The notes under the pieces were generated by a model. The model did no database searches, was not told where the DNA came from, and worked only from the letters and a program-made list of their open reading frames with translations. DNA of 64,000 bases. It comes from Caulobacter sp048541825. GTDB lineage: Bacteria; Pseudomonadota; Alphaproteobacteria; Caulobacterales; Caulobacteraceae. The DNA is taken from the NCBI RefSeq assembly GCF_048541825.1, contig NZ_CP183332.1:2108001-2172000 (forward strand), written 5' to 3'. A program made the translations under genes and the position numbers. Each line of letters starts with the position of its first letter. Within the stretch, counting starts at the first letter, position 1. Positions 41,222-51,483 of the stretch are shown piece by piece.

Positions 41222-42111
41222 GCCGCCGCCTTGCGTCCGGCGAAGAGGCGGCCGACATAGCCGGCCACGAGGTCGCAGCCGCCGACAGCGTCCAGCGCCG
41301 CCCGGCCGGCCGCGAGGTGGGCCTCCATGGCGGCCCGCGCGCCGGCGATCCCCAGCAGCGAGACGGCCGTGGTCATCGCGGCGTCCTTGCCCACGTCCTT
41401 GCCGGCGCCCTCGACCGAGTCCTCGGCGTCGATCAGGTCGTCGCGGATCTGAAAGGCCATGCCCATGCGTCGGCCAAATTCGCCCACCGCCGCGACGGCT
41501 TCGTCGGGGGCTCCGGCGATCCGGGCGCCCGACTGGGCGGCGGCCATGATCAGCACGCCGGTCTTTTCGTGGTTCAGGCGGTCCAGCGCCGGAAGGTCGC
41601 GCAGCTGGTCGCGATCGAACAGGTCCCGCGCCTGACCGGCGATCAGACCCGAAAAGCCGACCGAGCCGGCGATGCGCCCGGCGATCTCGGCCCGCAGCGC
41701 GGTGTCCAGCCGTGCATCGGCGGCGACCACGGCATAGGCCTGGTTCAGCAGGCCGACCCCCGCCAGCACGGCGGTGGCCTCGTCAAAGGCGCGGTGGATG
41801 GTCGGCAGGCCCCGGCGCAGACCGGCGTCGTCCATGGCCGGCAGATCATCCAGAATCAGCGACGCGGCATGCACCATCTCGAAGGCGCAGGCCGTATCCA
41901 GCGCCGCGCCCTCGTCCGCGCCGAACTGGGCGGCGGACAGCAGGGTCAGCATCGGCCGGAAGCGCTTTCCAGGGGCCAGCAAGGCATAGCGCACGGCCTC
42001 GACCAGGCGATCCGGCGCCGCGCCGAGCCTTGGCGCGAGCTCGCCCAGGCGGCGATCGACACCGGCCCGCAGGGTCTCAAGGCGCTGAAGGTAGGCGGCG
42101 TTATCGTCCAT
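41218..42111 (-). CDS. crtE: geranylgeranyl diphosphate synthase
   Basis: A trans-prenyltransferase with the first Asp-rich motif SLILDDLPAMDDAGLRRG and the second FQIRDDLIDAEDSVEG. It also has APGKRFRPML near the N-terminus. ATG 42111 gives 297 residues, in line with CrtE or FPP synthase. In the context of crtB, crtI, crtY and crtZ, GGPP synthase is the better call, though IspA-like activity cannot be excluded. It heads the minus-strand operon crtE-ABC-ABC-crtZ. An idi gene is not present. Confidence 0.9.
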   Translation of the reverse strand: MDDNAAYLQRLETLRAGVDRRLGELAPRLGAAPDRLVEAVRYALLAPGKRFRPMLTLLSAAQFGADEGAALDTACAFEMVHAASLILDDLPAMDDAGLRRGLPTIHRAFDEATAVLAGVGLLNQAYAVVAADARLDTALRAEIAGRIAGSVGFSGLIAGQARDLFDRDQLRDLPALDRLNHEKTGVLIMAAAQSGARIAGAPDEAVAAVGEFGRRMGMAFQIRDDLIDAEDSVEGAGKDVGKDAAMTTAVSLLGIAGARAAMEAHLAAGRAALDAVGGCDLVAGYVGRLFAGRKAAA

Positions 42112-42207
42112 AGGCGGGTCGCTGCCGTCACAGTCACCCCATTGTGGGCAGTTCATTTGAAGGCGCCCGTCGGAGGCGTCAAGCAGCCCCCACTTGACCC
42201 GAAGCCC

Positions 42208-43752
42208 ATGTCGGCGTTTTCCACGGTCATGACCCAGTCCTTCCCAAACCCCGCCGCCCATGCCCGCGCCGTTCTGGCCGATCTGGGCGTCACCGGCCTG
42301 CCCGCCGATGGCGGTGTGGCTGTGCGCTGCCCCCTTGATGGCGCGATCCTGACTCAGGTCGCCTATGACGACGCCCGGGCCATCGACGCCAAGGTATCGG
42401 CCGCCACCAAGGCCTTCCGCGCGTGGCGCAGCGTCCCCGCCCCGCGTCGCGGCGAACTGGTCCGCCTGCTGGGCGAGGAACTGCGCGCCGCCAAGGATCA
42501 GCTGGCCGCCATCGTCACCCTGGAAGCCGGCAAGATCGCCTCGGAAGCCGCCGGCGAGGTCCAGGAGATGATCGACATCTGCGACTTCGCCGTCGGCCTG
42601 TCGCGCCAGCTCTACGGCCTGACCATCGCCTCGGAGCGGCCCGGCCATGCCATGCGCGAGACCTGGCATCCGCTGGGCCCCGTGGTCGTGATCAGCGCCT
42701 TCAACTTCCCGGTCGCGGTCTGGGCCTGGAACGCGGCCCTGGCCCTGGTCTGCGGCAATCCGGTGATCTGGAAGCCGTCGGAAAAGACGCCCCTGACCGC
42801 CATCGCCACCCACGCGATCCTGGAGCGCGCCATCGCCCGCTTCGGCGATGCGCCCGAGGGCCTGTGCTGTGTCGTTCTGGGCGGCCGCGACGCCGGCGAA
42901 CGACTGGTGCGCGATCCGGCCATCCCGCTGGTCAGCGCGACCGGCTCCACCCGCATGGGCCAGGCCGTGGCCCCGATCGTCGCCGGCCGCTTTGGCCGCT
43001 CGATCCTGGAGCTGGGCGGCAACAACGCCATGATCGTCACGCCCAGCGCCGACCTGTCGCTGGCCGTGCGCGCCATCGTCTTTTCGGCGGCGGGCACGGC
43101 GGGCCAACGCTGCACGTCCCTGCGCCGCCTGATCGTCCACGAAAGCCTGGTCGACAAGGTCGCCGACGCGGTCGAGAGCGCCTTCTCCCGTCTTCCGGTC
43201 GGCGATCCGCGCCGCGAGGGCGTGCTGCTGGGCCCGCTGCATGACAAGGCCGCCTATGACGCCTTCGTCGCGGCGATGGATCAAGTCCGGGCCGACGGCG
43301 GAACGGTCAGCGGCGGCGAGCGTCTTTTGATCGACGAGCATCCGGAGGCCTATTATGTCCGCCCGGCGCTCGCCCGCCTGCCCGCCCCCAGCCCCGGCAT
43401 GCAGCGCGAGACCTTCGCGCCCCTGCTGCACGTCGTGCCCTATCGCGACTTCGACGAAGCTGTGGCGATCCAGAACGATGTGCCCCAGGGCCTGTCCTCC
43501 TGCGTGATGACCAATGACGTGCGCGAAGCCGAGGCCTTCCTGTCGGCCGCCGGCAGCGACTGCGGCATCGCCAACGTCAATATCGGCCCCTCGGGCGCCG
43601 AGATCGGCGGCGCGTTCGGCGGCGAAAAGGAAACCGGCGGCGGTCGCGAGAGCGGCTCCGACAGCTGGAAGCAGTACATGCGGCGCCAGACCGCGACGGT
43701 GAACTATTCGGGAGCCCTGCCACTGGCGCAGGGGGTGAGGTTTGATCTTTAG
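42208..43752 (+). CDS. aldehyde dehydrogenase, ALDH7 (alpha-aminoadipic semialdehyde) type
   Basis: The NAD-binding and catalytic motifs fit ALDH7A1/AmaB: VVVISAFNFPVAVWAWN, GNPVIWKPSEKTPLTA, ILELGGNNAMIV with the catalytic Glu, and AGTAGQRCTSLRRL with the catalytic Cys. The signature GGAFGGEKETGGGRESGSD is specific to this branch. The enzyme probably oxidises piperideine-6-carboxylate to aminoadipate in lysine breakdown. ATG 42208 is used; ATG 42229 is an equally good start. It diverges from crtE across 96 bases. No other lysine-degradation gene is adjacent. Confidence 0.9.
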   Translation: MSAFSTVMTQSFPNPAAHARAVLADLGVTGLPADGGVAVRCPLDGAILTQVAYDDARAIDAKVSAATKAFRAWRSVPAPRRGELVRLLGEELRAAKDQLAAIVTLEAGKIASEAAGEVQEMIDICDFAVGLSRQLYGLTIASERPGHAMRETWHPLGPVVVISAFNFPVAVWAWNAALALVCGNPVIWKPSEKTPLTAIATHAILERAIARFGDAPEGLCCVVLGGRDAGERLVRDPAIPLVSATGSTRMGQAVAPIVAGRFGRSILELGGNNAMIVTPSADLSLAVRAIVFSAAGTAGQRCTSLRRLIVHESLVDKVADAVESAFSRLPVGDPRREGVLLGPLHDKAAYDAFVAAMDQVRADGGTVSGGERLLIDEHPEAYYVRPALARLPAPSPGMQRETFAPLLHVVPYRDFDEAVAIQNDVPQGLSSCVMTNDVREAEAFLSAAGSDCGIANVNIGPSGAEIGGAFGGEKETGGGRESGSDSWKQYMRRQTATVNYSGALPLAQGVRFDL

Positions 43753-43759
43753 CGCGGTG

Positions 43760-43868
43760 ATCCTCCCCTCTTGGGGGAGGTGGCCCAGAGGGCCGGAGGG
43801 GGACAGCTCTGAGATGGCCGCGACGGCCCCCTCAGTCGCTCCGCGACAGCTCCCCCACAGGGGGAGCA
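43760..43868. repeat. GC-rich intergenic palindromic repeat, second type
   Basis: Terminal arms CTCCCCTC...GGGGGAG and CTCCCCCACAGGGGGAG plus internal GGCCCAGAGGGCC form hairpins. It resembles the elements at 2158 and 44328 in plan but differs in sequence, so it is a related subfamily. It follows the dehydrogenase stop and may help terminate its transcript. Confidence 0.65.
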
Positions 43869-44327
43869 GCTACTCAGCGGGCACGGCTTCGCCACCTCAC
43901 GCGATCACTCGCTGAGCTAGAGAAAGGGTCGCGGAGCGTCCGGACCACGTCCGGAATTGAATAGAAGTAACCGTTTCGACGAAGCCGAGCGCTCCGCGTC
44001 ATCGTTATCCGTCAGCCTCCCGTCGGGTGGCCCTCTTCAGGCCTTACCGGGACCCGGACCGCGCCGTTTCCAGCGCGTTCCGGCGGTCGAAGAGGACGGG
44101 CTTTCAGCCAGACACGCCCTTTTGCCTTCAACCACGCCGACGGCGGGCGGGTCTGGCCAGCAACCAGATCCCCGGACCGGTCGAGTATCCCCCTCGACCC
44201 CAGCCCCGCTCGATCACCCCCCGCCGCCGCAATGGTCGCTGGCCTTGCGCCCTTTCCTCGCGACGAGGTGGGTCAAGAATACGGTAGGTTTCAGGGGGGC
44301 TGCGTCGATTGTCTGGACGCCCGCACG
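43869..44327. other. 459-bp intergenic region with nested inverted repeats, no supported gene
   Basis: Two transcription units converge here. Inverted repeats include CTCAGCG/CGCTGAG (43873-43916), GCGGAGCG/CGCTCCGC (43931-43938 and 43990-43997) and, inside the latter, TCCGGAC-CAC-GTCCGGA (43939-43955). An open frame covers 43957-44580, but it runs through the repeat at 44328, reads as Pro/Arg/Ser-rich low-complexity sequence and lacks a ribosome site, so it is not called. The region may encode a structured RNA, or be decayed sequence. Confidence 0.5.
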
Positions 44328-44445
44328 AGTCCTCCCCCTGAAGGGGGAGGTGTCGGCGAAGCCAACGGAGGGGGAAGTCCTGCTGAATCAATGCGGTGTT
44401 CCCCCACCGGCCTCCGGCCGCCTCCCCCTTCAGGGGGAGGACTTG
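44328..44445. repeat. GC-rich intergenic palindromic repeat, copy B
   Basis: This element is the reverse orientation of copy A at 2158-2273. Shared segments include GGTGTCGGCGAAGCC, GGAGGGGGAAGT and GGTGTTCCCCCACCGGCC. Only about 20 central bases differ. The ends CCTCCCCCTGAAGGGGGAGG and CTCCCCCTTCAGGGGGAG are each self-complementary. Confidence 0.8.
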
Positions 44446-44515
44446 GGGTGCCAATCCCCGCGCCCATCCGGGGACGGCGCGATCGCTATCCCCGTGCCGG
44501 GCGCCCGCCCACGCC

Positions 44516-46048
<1,533 letters not shown>

Positions 46049-46169
46049 GCGGATGCGCTCCCCTGCTCCTGCGGTCTCCCAAGCCGTGGGGCCGCCTTAT
46101 CGGACGAGGGGTAAAGCCGCGCGGCCGGACTGGCAAGCCAGCCCTTACGGCAGTGCAGCATTCGGACGT

Positions 46170-46895
46170 TTATGCCCGCAGGGCGGTGAACCACCGCTCC
46201 AGGGCCAGGGCCTCGATGGCCAGATTATCGGCACGCAGCCGCGCCTCGGCGTCCTGCCCCCAGATATCGGCCTGGAAGGTCTCTTCCAGACGCGACAGGT
46301 CCAGGGCCCGCTGGCCGTCCAGTTCGCCGGCCCGGATGGCCAGGGCCAGCACCGTCGAGCCCAGAAGGCCCGAGGCATAGGCCACGCCGGCCAGGCTGAA
46401 ATCATCCATCGACAGGGCCAGGGCCTCGACATCAGCCAGGGTCTGGGCGGGCTGCGGCGTGTGGATAATCCCCGTCACCGGCGTGAAGTTGAGGCCCAGG
46501 GCGCTCTGGGCCCAGTCCAGCACCGGTTGCCACTCGCGGGTCTGGCGCTCGACCAGGGGTGTGGGATGGTCGGCGCGGTAGCACAACAGGTCAGACCCGG
46601 CATAGGCGGCAACCTCGGCGGCCACGGCGGCGCGAGTCTCGGAGATGCGGTCGATGGCGGTGAAGGCCAGGCGGGTGGCGGGCATGATCGTCGAATCGAT
46701 GACCTTGTCCTGCGCCTCCCACTCGTCCGCCACGCGCTGCGCCAGGGCCAGGCTGGGCAGCACCAGGGCTGATTTGGCCGGCGATTTGGGGGTGCGACCG
46801 TCCAGCAGTACGGCGAAACCGCCCTCCACGGGCCCAACCGTCGCCGCCTTGTAGAACCGGCGTGGCTTTTCGATGGGCGGGGTCTTCTCGGCCAC
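46170..46895 (-). CDS. ATP12 family F1-ATPase assembly chaperone
   Basis: The 241-residue protein carries RRFYKAATVGPVEGGFAVLL at the start, then DGRTPKSPAK and the C-terminal SMDDFSLAGVAYASGLLGS, all typical of ATP12. The family helps assemble the alpha subunit of mitochondrial F1-ATPase, and alphaproteobacterial homologues are presumed to act alike. It lies 121 bases upstream of pccB on the same strand and diverges from the DUF1800 gene. Confidence 0.88.
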   Translation of the reverse strand: MAEKTPPIEKPRRFYKAATVGPVEGGFAVLLDGRTPKSPAKSALVLPSLALAQRVADEWEAQDKVIDSTIMPATRLAFTAIDRISETRAAVAAEVAAYAGSDLLCYRADHPTPLVERQTREWQPVLDWAQSALGLNFTPVTGIIHTPQPAQTLADVEALALSMDDFSLAGVAYASGLLGSTVLALAIRAGELDGQRALDLSRLEETFQADIWGQDAEARLRADNLAIEALALERWFTALRA

Positions 46896-47014
46896 GGATA
46901 ATGGCTCCCTGAGCGGTGATGTTGCGGGGCGGTCGACGGATCGCCCCCTTCAGGGCGTTGAATGGTCAAGAACGGTCCCGGGCACAAGGCCCCGGACGCA
47001 AGGAGAGAGCGCGT

Positions 47015-48385
47015 TTGTCCCTGCCCTCCAAGGATATGATGGCGGCCCTGGCCGTGACCCGTTTTGGCCTGGGCGCCCGCCCGGGCGACATCGCCGCCGC
47101 GATGAGGGACCCGCGCGGATCCCTGCTCGGCCAGATCACGCCCAAAGGCGCCGACCAGCCGCAGGCTGGGGCCGACACCTCGGCCCAGCGGTTCATCGCC
47201 ATGCGGGCCTATCAGGAGCTGCGCCGCGAGGCCAAGGACGACGGCGAGCCCAGAAACGTCGCCGTCCAGCAGGCCAACCGGGTCATCCGCGAGAAGGCCG
47301 CCGCTGACTTCCTCAGCCGCGCCCAGCTGGGCGCGAGCACGGCCGGCGGCTTTCGCGAGCGCTGGGCGCTGTTCTGGGCCAACCACTTCACCGTTTCAGG
47401 AACCAAGGAGCTGACCGCCGCCATGGTCGGCCCCTTCGAGCAGGAGGTCATTCGCCCCTACGCCTTCGGTCGCTTCGAGGACCTGCTGGTGGCCTCCAGC
47501 ACCCATCCGGCCATGCTGACCTATCTGGACCAGGCCCAGTCGGTCGGGCCAGGCAGCATGGCCGGGTCGCGCAACGGCCGGCGCGGCCTGAACGAGAACC
47601 TGGCCCGGGAGATCCTGGAACTGCACACCCTCGGCATCGAGGCCGGCTATAGCCAGGCCGATGTCACCGAGTTCGCCCGCGCCCTGACCGGCTTCAGCGT
47701 CGGTCGCGAGGATGAAGACCGGGCCGGCCAGTTCGTGTTCCGGGAAAACGTCCATGAACCCGGCGCCCGCGCCATCCTGGGCAAGACCTACAGGGACGAC
47801 GAGATCGGTCAGGGCCTGGCGGTGCTGAAGGATCTGGCCGCCCATCCCGCCACGGCCCGCCATGTGGCCTTCAAGATCGCCCGGCACTTCGTCGCCGACG
47901 ATCCGCCGCCGGCCCTGGTGGCGCGGCTGGAGCAGAGCTTCCTCAAGAGCGGCGGCCGGTTAGACCGTTTGGCCCGCACCCTGGTCGAGGCGCCCGAGGC
48001 GTGGGAGCCGGCGGCGACCAAGTTCAAGACCCCCTACGAGTTCCTGATCTCGGCCTGGCGCGTGATCGGCGCCCAGCCCTCGGCCTATGAGCGTATCACC
48101 GTGCCCCTGATCGGCCTGGGGCAACGAGGCTTCTCGCCCCCTTCGCCCAAGGGCTGGTCGGACATGGCCGGCGAATGGTGCTCGCCCGACGGCCTGATCA
48201 AGCGCCTGCAATGGAGCCAGGCCTTCGCCGCCGTGGTCGCCGACCGGCTGGACCCGAACGCGGCGGCTGTCGCGGCCCTCGGCGCCCGGCTGACACCCCC
48301 GACCGCCCAGGCCATCGCCCGGGCCGAGACCCGCAGCGAGGCTATCGCCCTGCTACTGATGAGTCCGGAGTTCCAACGCCGATGA
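47015..48385 (+). CDS. DUF1800 family protein
   Basis: The protein has the family opening ALAVTRFGLGARPGD and the central RWALFWANHFTVSG, ENLAREILELHTLG and ARALTGFSVG. TTG 47015 is used because AGGAGAG lies 7 bases before it; the longer frame from 46916 runs into the promoter region. The length is 456 residues. DUF1800 proteins nearly always pair with DUF1501 proteins, as here with an ATGA overlap. Function is unknown. Confidence 0.9.
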   Translation: MSLPSKDMMAALAVTRFGLGARPGDIAAAMRDPRGSLLGQITPKGADQPQAGADTSAQRFIAMRAYQELRREAKDDGEPRNVAVQQANRVIREKAAADFLSRAQLGASTAGGFRERWALFWANHFTVSGTKELTAAMVGPFEQEVIRPYAFGRFEDLLVASSTHPAMLTYLDQAQSVGPGSMAGSRNGRRGLNENLAREILELHTLGIEAGYSQADVTEFARALTGFSVGREDEDRAGQFVFRENVHEPGARAILGKTYRDDEIGQGLAVLKDLAAHPATARHVAFKIARHFVADDPPPALVARLEQSFLKSGGRLDRLARTLVEAPEAWEPAATKFKTPYEFLISAWRVIGAQPSAYERITVPLIGLGQRGFSPPSPKGWSDMAGEWCSPDGLIKRLQWSQAFAAVVADRLDPNAAAVAALGARLTPPTAQAIARAETRSEAIALLLMSPEFQRR

Positions 48386-49641
48386 CCGACTGCCCGATGA
48401 TGAACCGTCGCCGCGTCCTGGCCTCGGCCGCCGGCCTTGGCCTGTCGATCACCTTCCTGGGCCGCCCGGCCCTGGCCGACGCCGACAGCGCCCTGGACAA
48501 GCGCAAGCTGGTCGTCGTGATCTGTCGCGGCGGCATGGACGGCCTGTCGGTCAGCCCTCCTGTGGGCGACCGGGGCTATGAAGGCCTGAGGCGCGGGATT
48601 TCCATCAAGCCCGAGGACGGCCTGAAGCTGGACAGCACGTTCAGCCTGCATCCGGCCCTGACCTCGGTCCATGCCCTGGCGATGAAGGGGCAGGCCCGGA
48701 TCGCGCCGGCGGTGGCGACGCCCGACCGCGCCCGCTCGCATTTCGAGGCCCAGGACGTGCTGGAAAGCGGCTCGGCCCAGGTCTATGCGACCACCTCGGG
48801 TTGGCTGAACCGGACGCTGGAAACCCTGCCCGCCTCGCGCAAGGCCGAGGGTCTGTATGTGGGCGCAACCACGCCCCTGATCCTACGCGGCAAGGTCCAG
48901 GCGGCCAGCTGGTCGCCGGGCAAGGGCGTGGACGAGACCGCCCGCCTGCCCACCCTGCTGCAAGACCTCTACCGGAGCGATCCCCTGATGGGCCCGGCCT
49001 TCGCCCGGGGCCTGGAGACCGAGAGCATGGCCCAGGCGACCATGACCGCGATGGCGCCGCCCGTCGAGAAGGACGGCATGGCTGCGCCGGGCATGATGGC
49101 GCCGGCGGCCGCATCAGGCCGCGGCGGACGCGAGGGACGCGAGGCGGCCCGCAAGCTGGGCGCGACCCTGGCCGGCTTCATGGTCCAGGACGGCGGACCA
49201 CGCATCGCCGCCATCGCGCTGGACGGCTGGGATACCCATGCCGGCCAGGTCGGCCAGCTCAACACCCGGCTGGCCTATCTGGACTCGGTGCTGTCGGGCC
49301 TCAACACCGGCCTGGGCGAGGAGTGGAAGAATACGGTGGTGGTCACCGTCACCGAATTTGGCCGCACCGCCCGCGCCAACGGCACCGGCGGCACCGACCA
49401 CGGCACGGCCTCGACGGCGCTGGTGCTGGGCGGGGCGCTGAAGCCGGGCGGGATCATCGGCGACTGGCCGGGCCTGTCCCAGCCCGCGCTGTTCGAGAAC
49501 CGCGACCTGGCGCCCACGCTGGACATGCGCGGCCTGTTCAAGGGCCTTCTGGGTGATCACATGGGCGTCGACCGCGCGGCGCTGGACAACCGGGTGTTCC
49601 CGGGCAGCGCGGCGGCCAAGGCGGTGACGGGGCTGGTTTGA
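48382..49641 (+). CDS. DUF1501 family protein, Tat-exported
   Basis: A twin-arginine signal (MNRRRVLASAAGLGLSITFLG) precedes an alkaline-phosphatase-like (sulfatase-fold) domain. Typical phrases are KLVVVICRGGMDGLSV, ALDGWDTHAGQ, VTVTEFGRTARANGTGGTDH and the C-terminal FPGSAAAKAVTGL. A stretch rich in Met, Ala and Gly (residues ~225-255) interrupts the domain. ATG 48382 is chosen over a longer frame because it overlaps the DUF1800 stop and begins the signal. The pair probably forms an exported enzyme system of unknown substrate. Confidence 0.9.
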   Translation: MTDCPMMNRRRVLASAAGLGLSITFLGRPALADADSALDKRKLVVVICRGGMDGLSVSPPVGDRGYEGLRRGISIKPEDGLKLDSTFSLHPALTSVHALAMKGQARIAPAVATPDRARSHFEAQDVLESGSAQVYATTSGWLNRTLETLPASRKAEGLYVGATTPLILRGKVQAASWSPGKGVDETARLPTLLQDLYRSDPLMGPAFARGLETESMAQATMTAMAPPVEKDGMAAPGMMAPAAASGRGGREGREAARKLGATLAGFMVQDGGPRIAAIALDGWDTHAGQVGQLNTRLAYLDSVLSGLNTGLGEEWKNTVVVTVTEFGRTARANGTGGTDHGTASTALVLGGALKPGGIIGDWPGLSQPALFENRDLAPTLDMRGLFKGLLGDHMGVDRAALDNRVFPGSAAAKAVTGLV

Positions 49642-49759
49642 TCGTTCCCGCTCTCCGCGGCGGGTGGTCACCGGGACCGACAAGGGCTCGCGGTCGCGAT
49701 CTGAAGGTCTGGAGTCTGCAACCGCGCCCATTTCTGCTTTCGACCCATTGCTGACCTAA

Positions 49760-49897
49760 ATCCCTCTCCTTTAGGGAGAGGGAGGGGCCCGCCGCGAAGC
49801 GGTGGGAGGGTGAGGGGTTACGAGGCCTGACGGCGTGCCGGCACTCCGTCGAACGCCGTAACCCCTCACCCCAACCCTCTCCCTATGGGAGAGGGAG
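49760..49897. repeat. 138-bp intergenic long inverted repeat
   Basis: Within the 348-bp gap 49642-49989, outer arms TCCCTCTCC...GGAGAGGGA and TCCCTATGGGAGAGGGA plus inner GGTGAGGGGTTACG / CGTAACCCCTCACC allow one long cruciform. It lies between convergent genes. The rest of the gap shows nothing else. Confidence 0.7.
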
Positions 49898-49989
49898 CAA
49901 CGTCCCCAAACCACCCCCAACAGCCGATCGCAAGGTCCGCTCTCGGCGCCAACGGCCGGGTTTGGGCCTCGGGCTTAGGGCGCTCGGAT

Positions 49990-51483
49990 TTACCGAGGCA
50001 CGACGTCGAACGCCAGGGTCAGGCGGTGCTCTGGCGAGGTGAAGGCCCGGGTGCCGTGCCACATGTAGGACGGGAACAGCACCAGCATTCCTGGCTGCGG
50101 CCGCACCTCGTGCTCGGGCTCCAGGGCCGGTCGGGTGGCGCAGCCGGGCTGGCCGAACTTGATCCAACCTTCGCGCCTGTCCTCATCGGCCACGCCGCCG
50201 GGCAGGTCCAGATAGAAGGCCGACGAAATCCAGCCCTGCGGGTGCACGTGGTCGGCGTGAAAGCCGTTGGGCGACAGCCGCACCGACCAGCCGCCGCTGA
50301 CCCGGAAATCACCGCCGGCCCGGGCGCGCAGCGGGTCATCGCCGGGACCGATGTCGGCCAGATAGCGCGCCACCACCTTACGAACCTGGGCAAAGAAGGC
50401 CTGGAACAGCTGGTCGGGCGACTGGTGCAGCGAGGGAACCTGGCTGCCGCCGCGCAGGGACTGCTGCAGCGGATGGGTCTTGAGGTCGTGCCGCTGGGCC
50501 AGCCGCGCACGCAGGGCACCCAGATAGGCGTCCAGACTGTCCCAGCCCTCCGGGGTCGGCAGGGTGTAGGCCCGCACAAGGCCTTCGTAGTCGTTCAGCA
50601 CCGCGCCGCGCGGATCGCCTGACAATCGCCAGGCGGTCGACTGCAGGGCCAGGCCGTGCTGATCCAGCGGCGCGATGGCCCTCAGGCGTTCGGCGGTCTG
50701 GGACGCGGCGGCCGCATCGCCGACCGCCAGATGGGCCTCGGCCAGGGCGATCAGCACCTGGGGGGCCTGCGGGACCAGGCGTTCGGCGGCCTGGGCGTGA
50801 GCGAGCATGGCGTCGGCCTGGCCGATCTCGCCGGCCATGTGCGAGGCGGCCAGCAACAGCAGGGCGTCGTTCGGCTGGCGGATCAGGGCGTTGTTCAGGG
50901 TGGCGAAGGCGGCGGCCTTGTCGCCGGCGAATTCCTCGACCGTGCTCTTGAGCAGGATCAGCTGACTGTCAGCCGGATTTCGCGCCAGCGAAGCTGTCAG
51001 GGCCTCCAGGGCCAGGACCAGATCGCCCGATCGCATCCAGCGCAGCTGGGCCAGGTTGCGATGGGCCTCGCTGAAGCCGTCCCGGCGGGTGATGGCCGCC
51101 CTGAACGCGGCCTCGGCCTCGTCGTAGCGGCTCTGACCCTGTAGGGCGCGGCCCAGCACCAGCCAGGCTTCAGGCGCGTCGAGGCCCAGGGCGATGGCCT
51201 TGCGGATCGCCGCCTCGCCCTCGTCCGCCTGAGCCAGGTCACCCAGGGTGGCGGCCAGATTGTACCAGGCGATCCGGTCATTGGGCGTGGCGGCCACGGC
51301 CCGGCGGTTAAAGACCAGCGCCTCGTCATGCCGGTCGACGCCCTTCAGCGCCGCCGCATGAACGATCAGCATCCCGGCGCCGGCCAGCGGCGAAGCCGCA
51401 GGCGCGCGAGTCAGGGCGACCGCGTCGGTCGAGCGGCCCTGGTCCAGAAGCGTCCAGGCTTGCCGAACGACCTCCGCCGTCAT
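49990..51483 (-). CDS. TPR protein fused to a putative 2OG-Fe(II) oxygenase domain
   Basis: Residues ~1-300 are tetratricopeptide-like repeats (for example FNRRAVAATPNDRIAWYNL and LVLGRALQGQSRYDEAEAAF). Residues ~390-497 form a jelly-roll dioxygenase of the 2OG-FeII_Oxy_5 type: HADHVHPQGWISSAFYLDLP holds the first metal ligands, PQPGMLVLFPSYMWHGT the distal His, and HRLTL the Arg. No signal peptide. Such proteins probably hydroxylate a protein or small molecule; the substrate is unknown. The ATG overlaps the rluC stop (ATGA), so it is translated with rluC and crcB. Confidence 0.82.
   Translation of the reverse strand: MTAEVVRQAWTLLDQGRSTDAVALTRAPAASPLAGAGMLIVHAAALKGVDRHDEALVFNRRAVAATPNDRIAWYNLAATLGDLAQADEGEAAIRKAIALGLDAPEAWLVLGRALQGQSRYDEAEAAFRAAITRRDGFSEAHRNLAQLRWMRSGDLVLALEALTASLARNPADSQLILLKSTVEEFAGDKAAAFATLNNALIRQPNDALLLLAASHMAGEIGQADAMLAHAQAAERLVPQAPQVLIALAEAHLAVGDAAAASQTAERLRAIAPLDQHGLALQSTAWRLSGDPRGAVLNDYEGLVRAYTLPTPEGWDSLDAYLGALRARLAQRHDLKTHPLQQSLRGGSQVPSLHQSPDQLFQAFFAQVRKVVARYLADIGPGDDPLRARAGGDFRVSGGWSVRLSPNGFHADHVHPQGWISSAFYLDLPGGVADEDRREGWIKFGQPGCATRPALEPEHEVRPQPGMLVLFPSYMWHGTRAFTSPEHRLTLAFDVVPR

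Noticed and set aside
39072..41258. 728-residue fusion of the ABC permease with sequence from the ATPase region
   Set aside because: The N-terminal part is an off-frame reading of the ATPase gene; the permease begins at ATG 40280 overlapping the ATPase stop.
43961..43990. Resemblance to the tmRNA start (CGTTTCGACG)
   Set aside because: The preceding GAAACG stretch, a tRNA-like acceptor end and a tag-peptide frame are all missing nearby.
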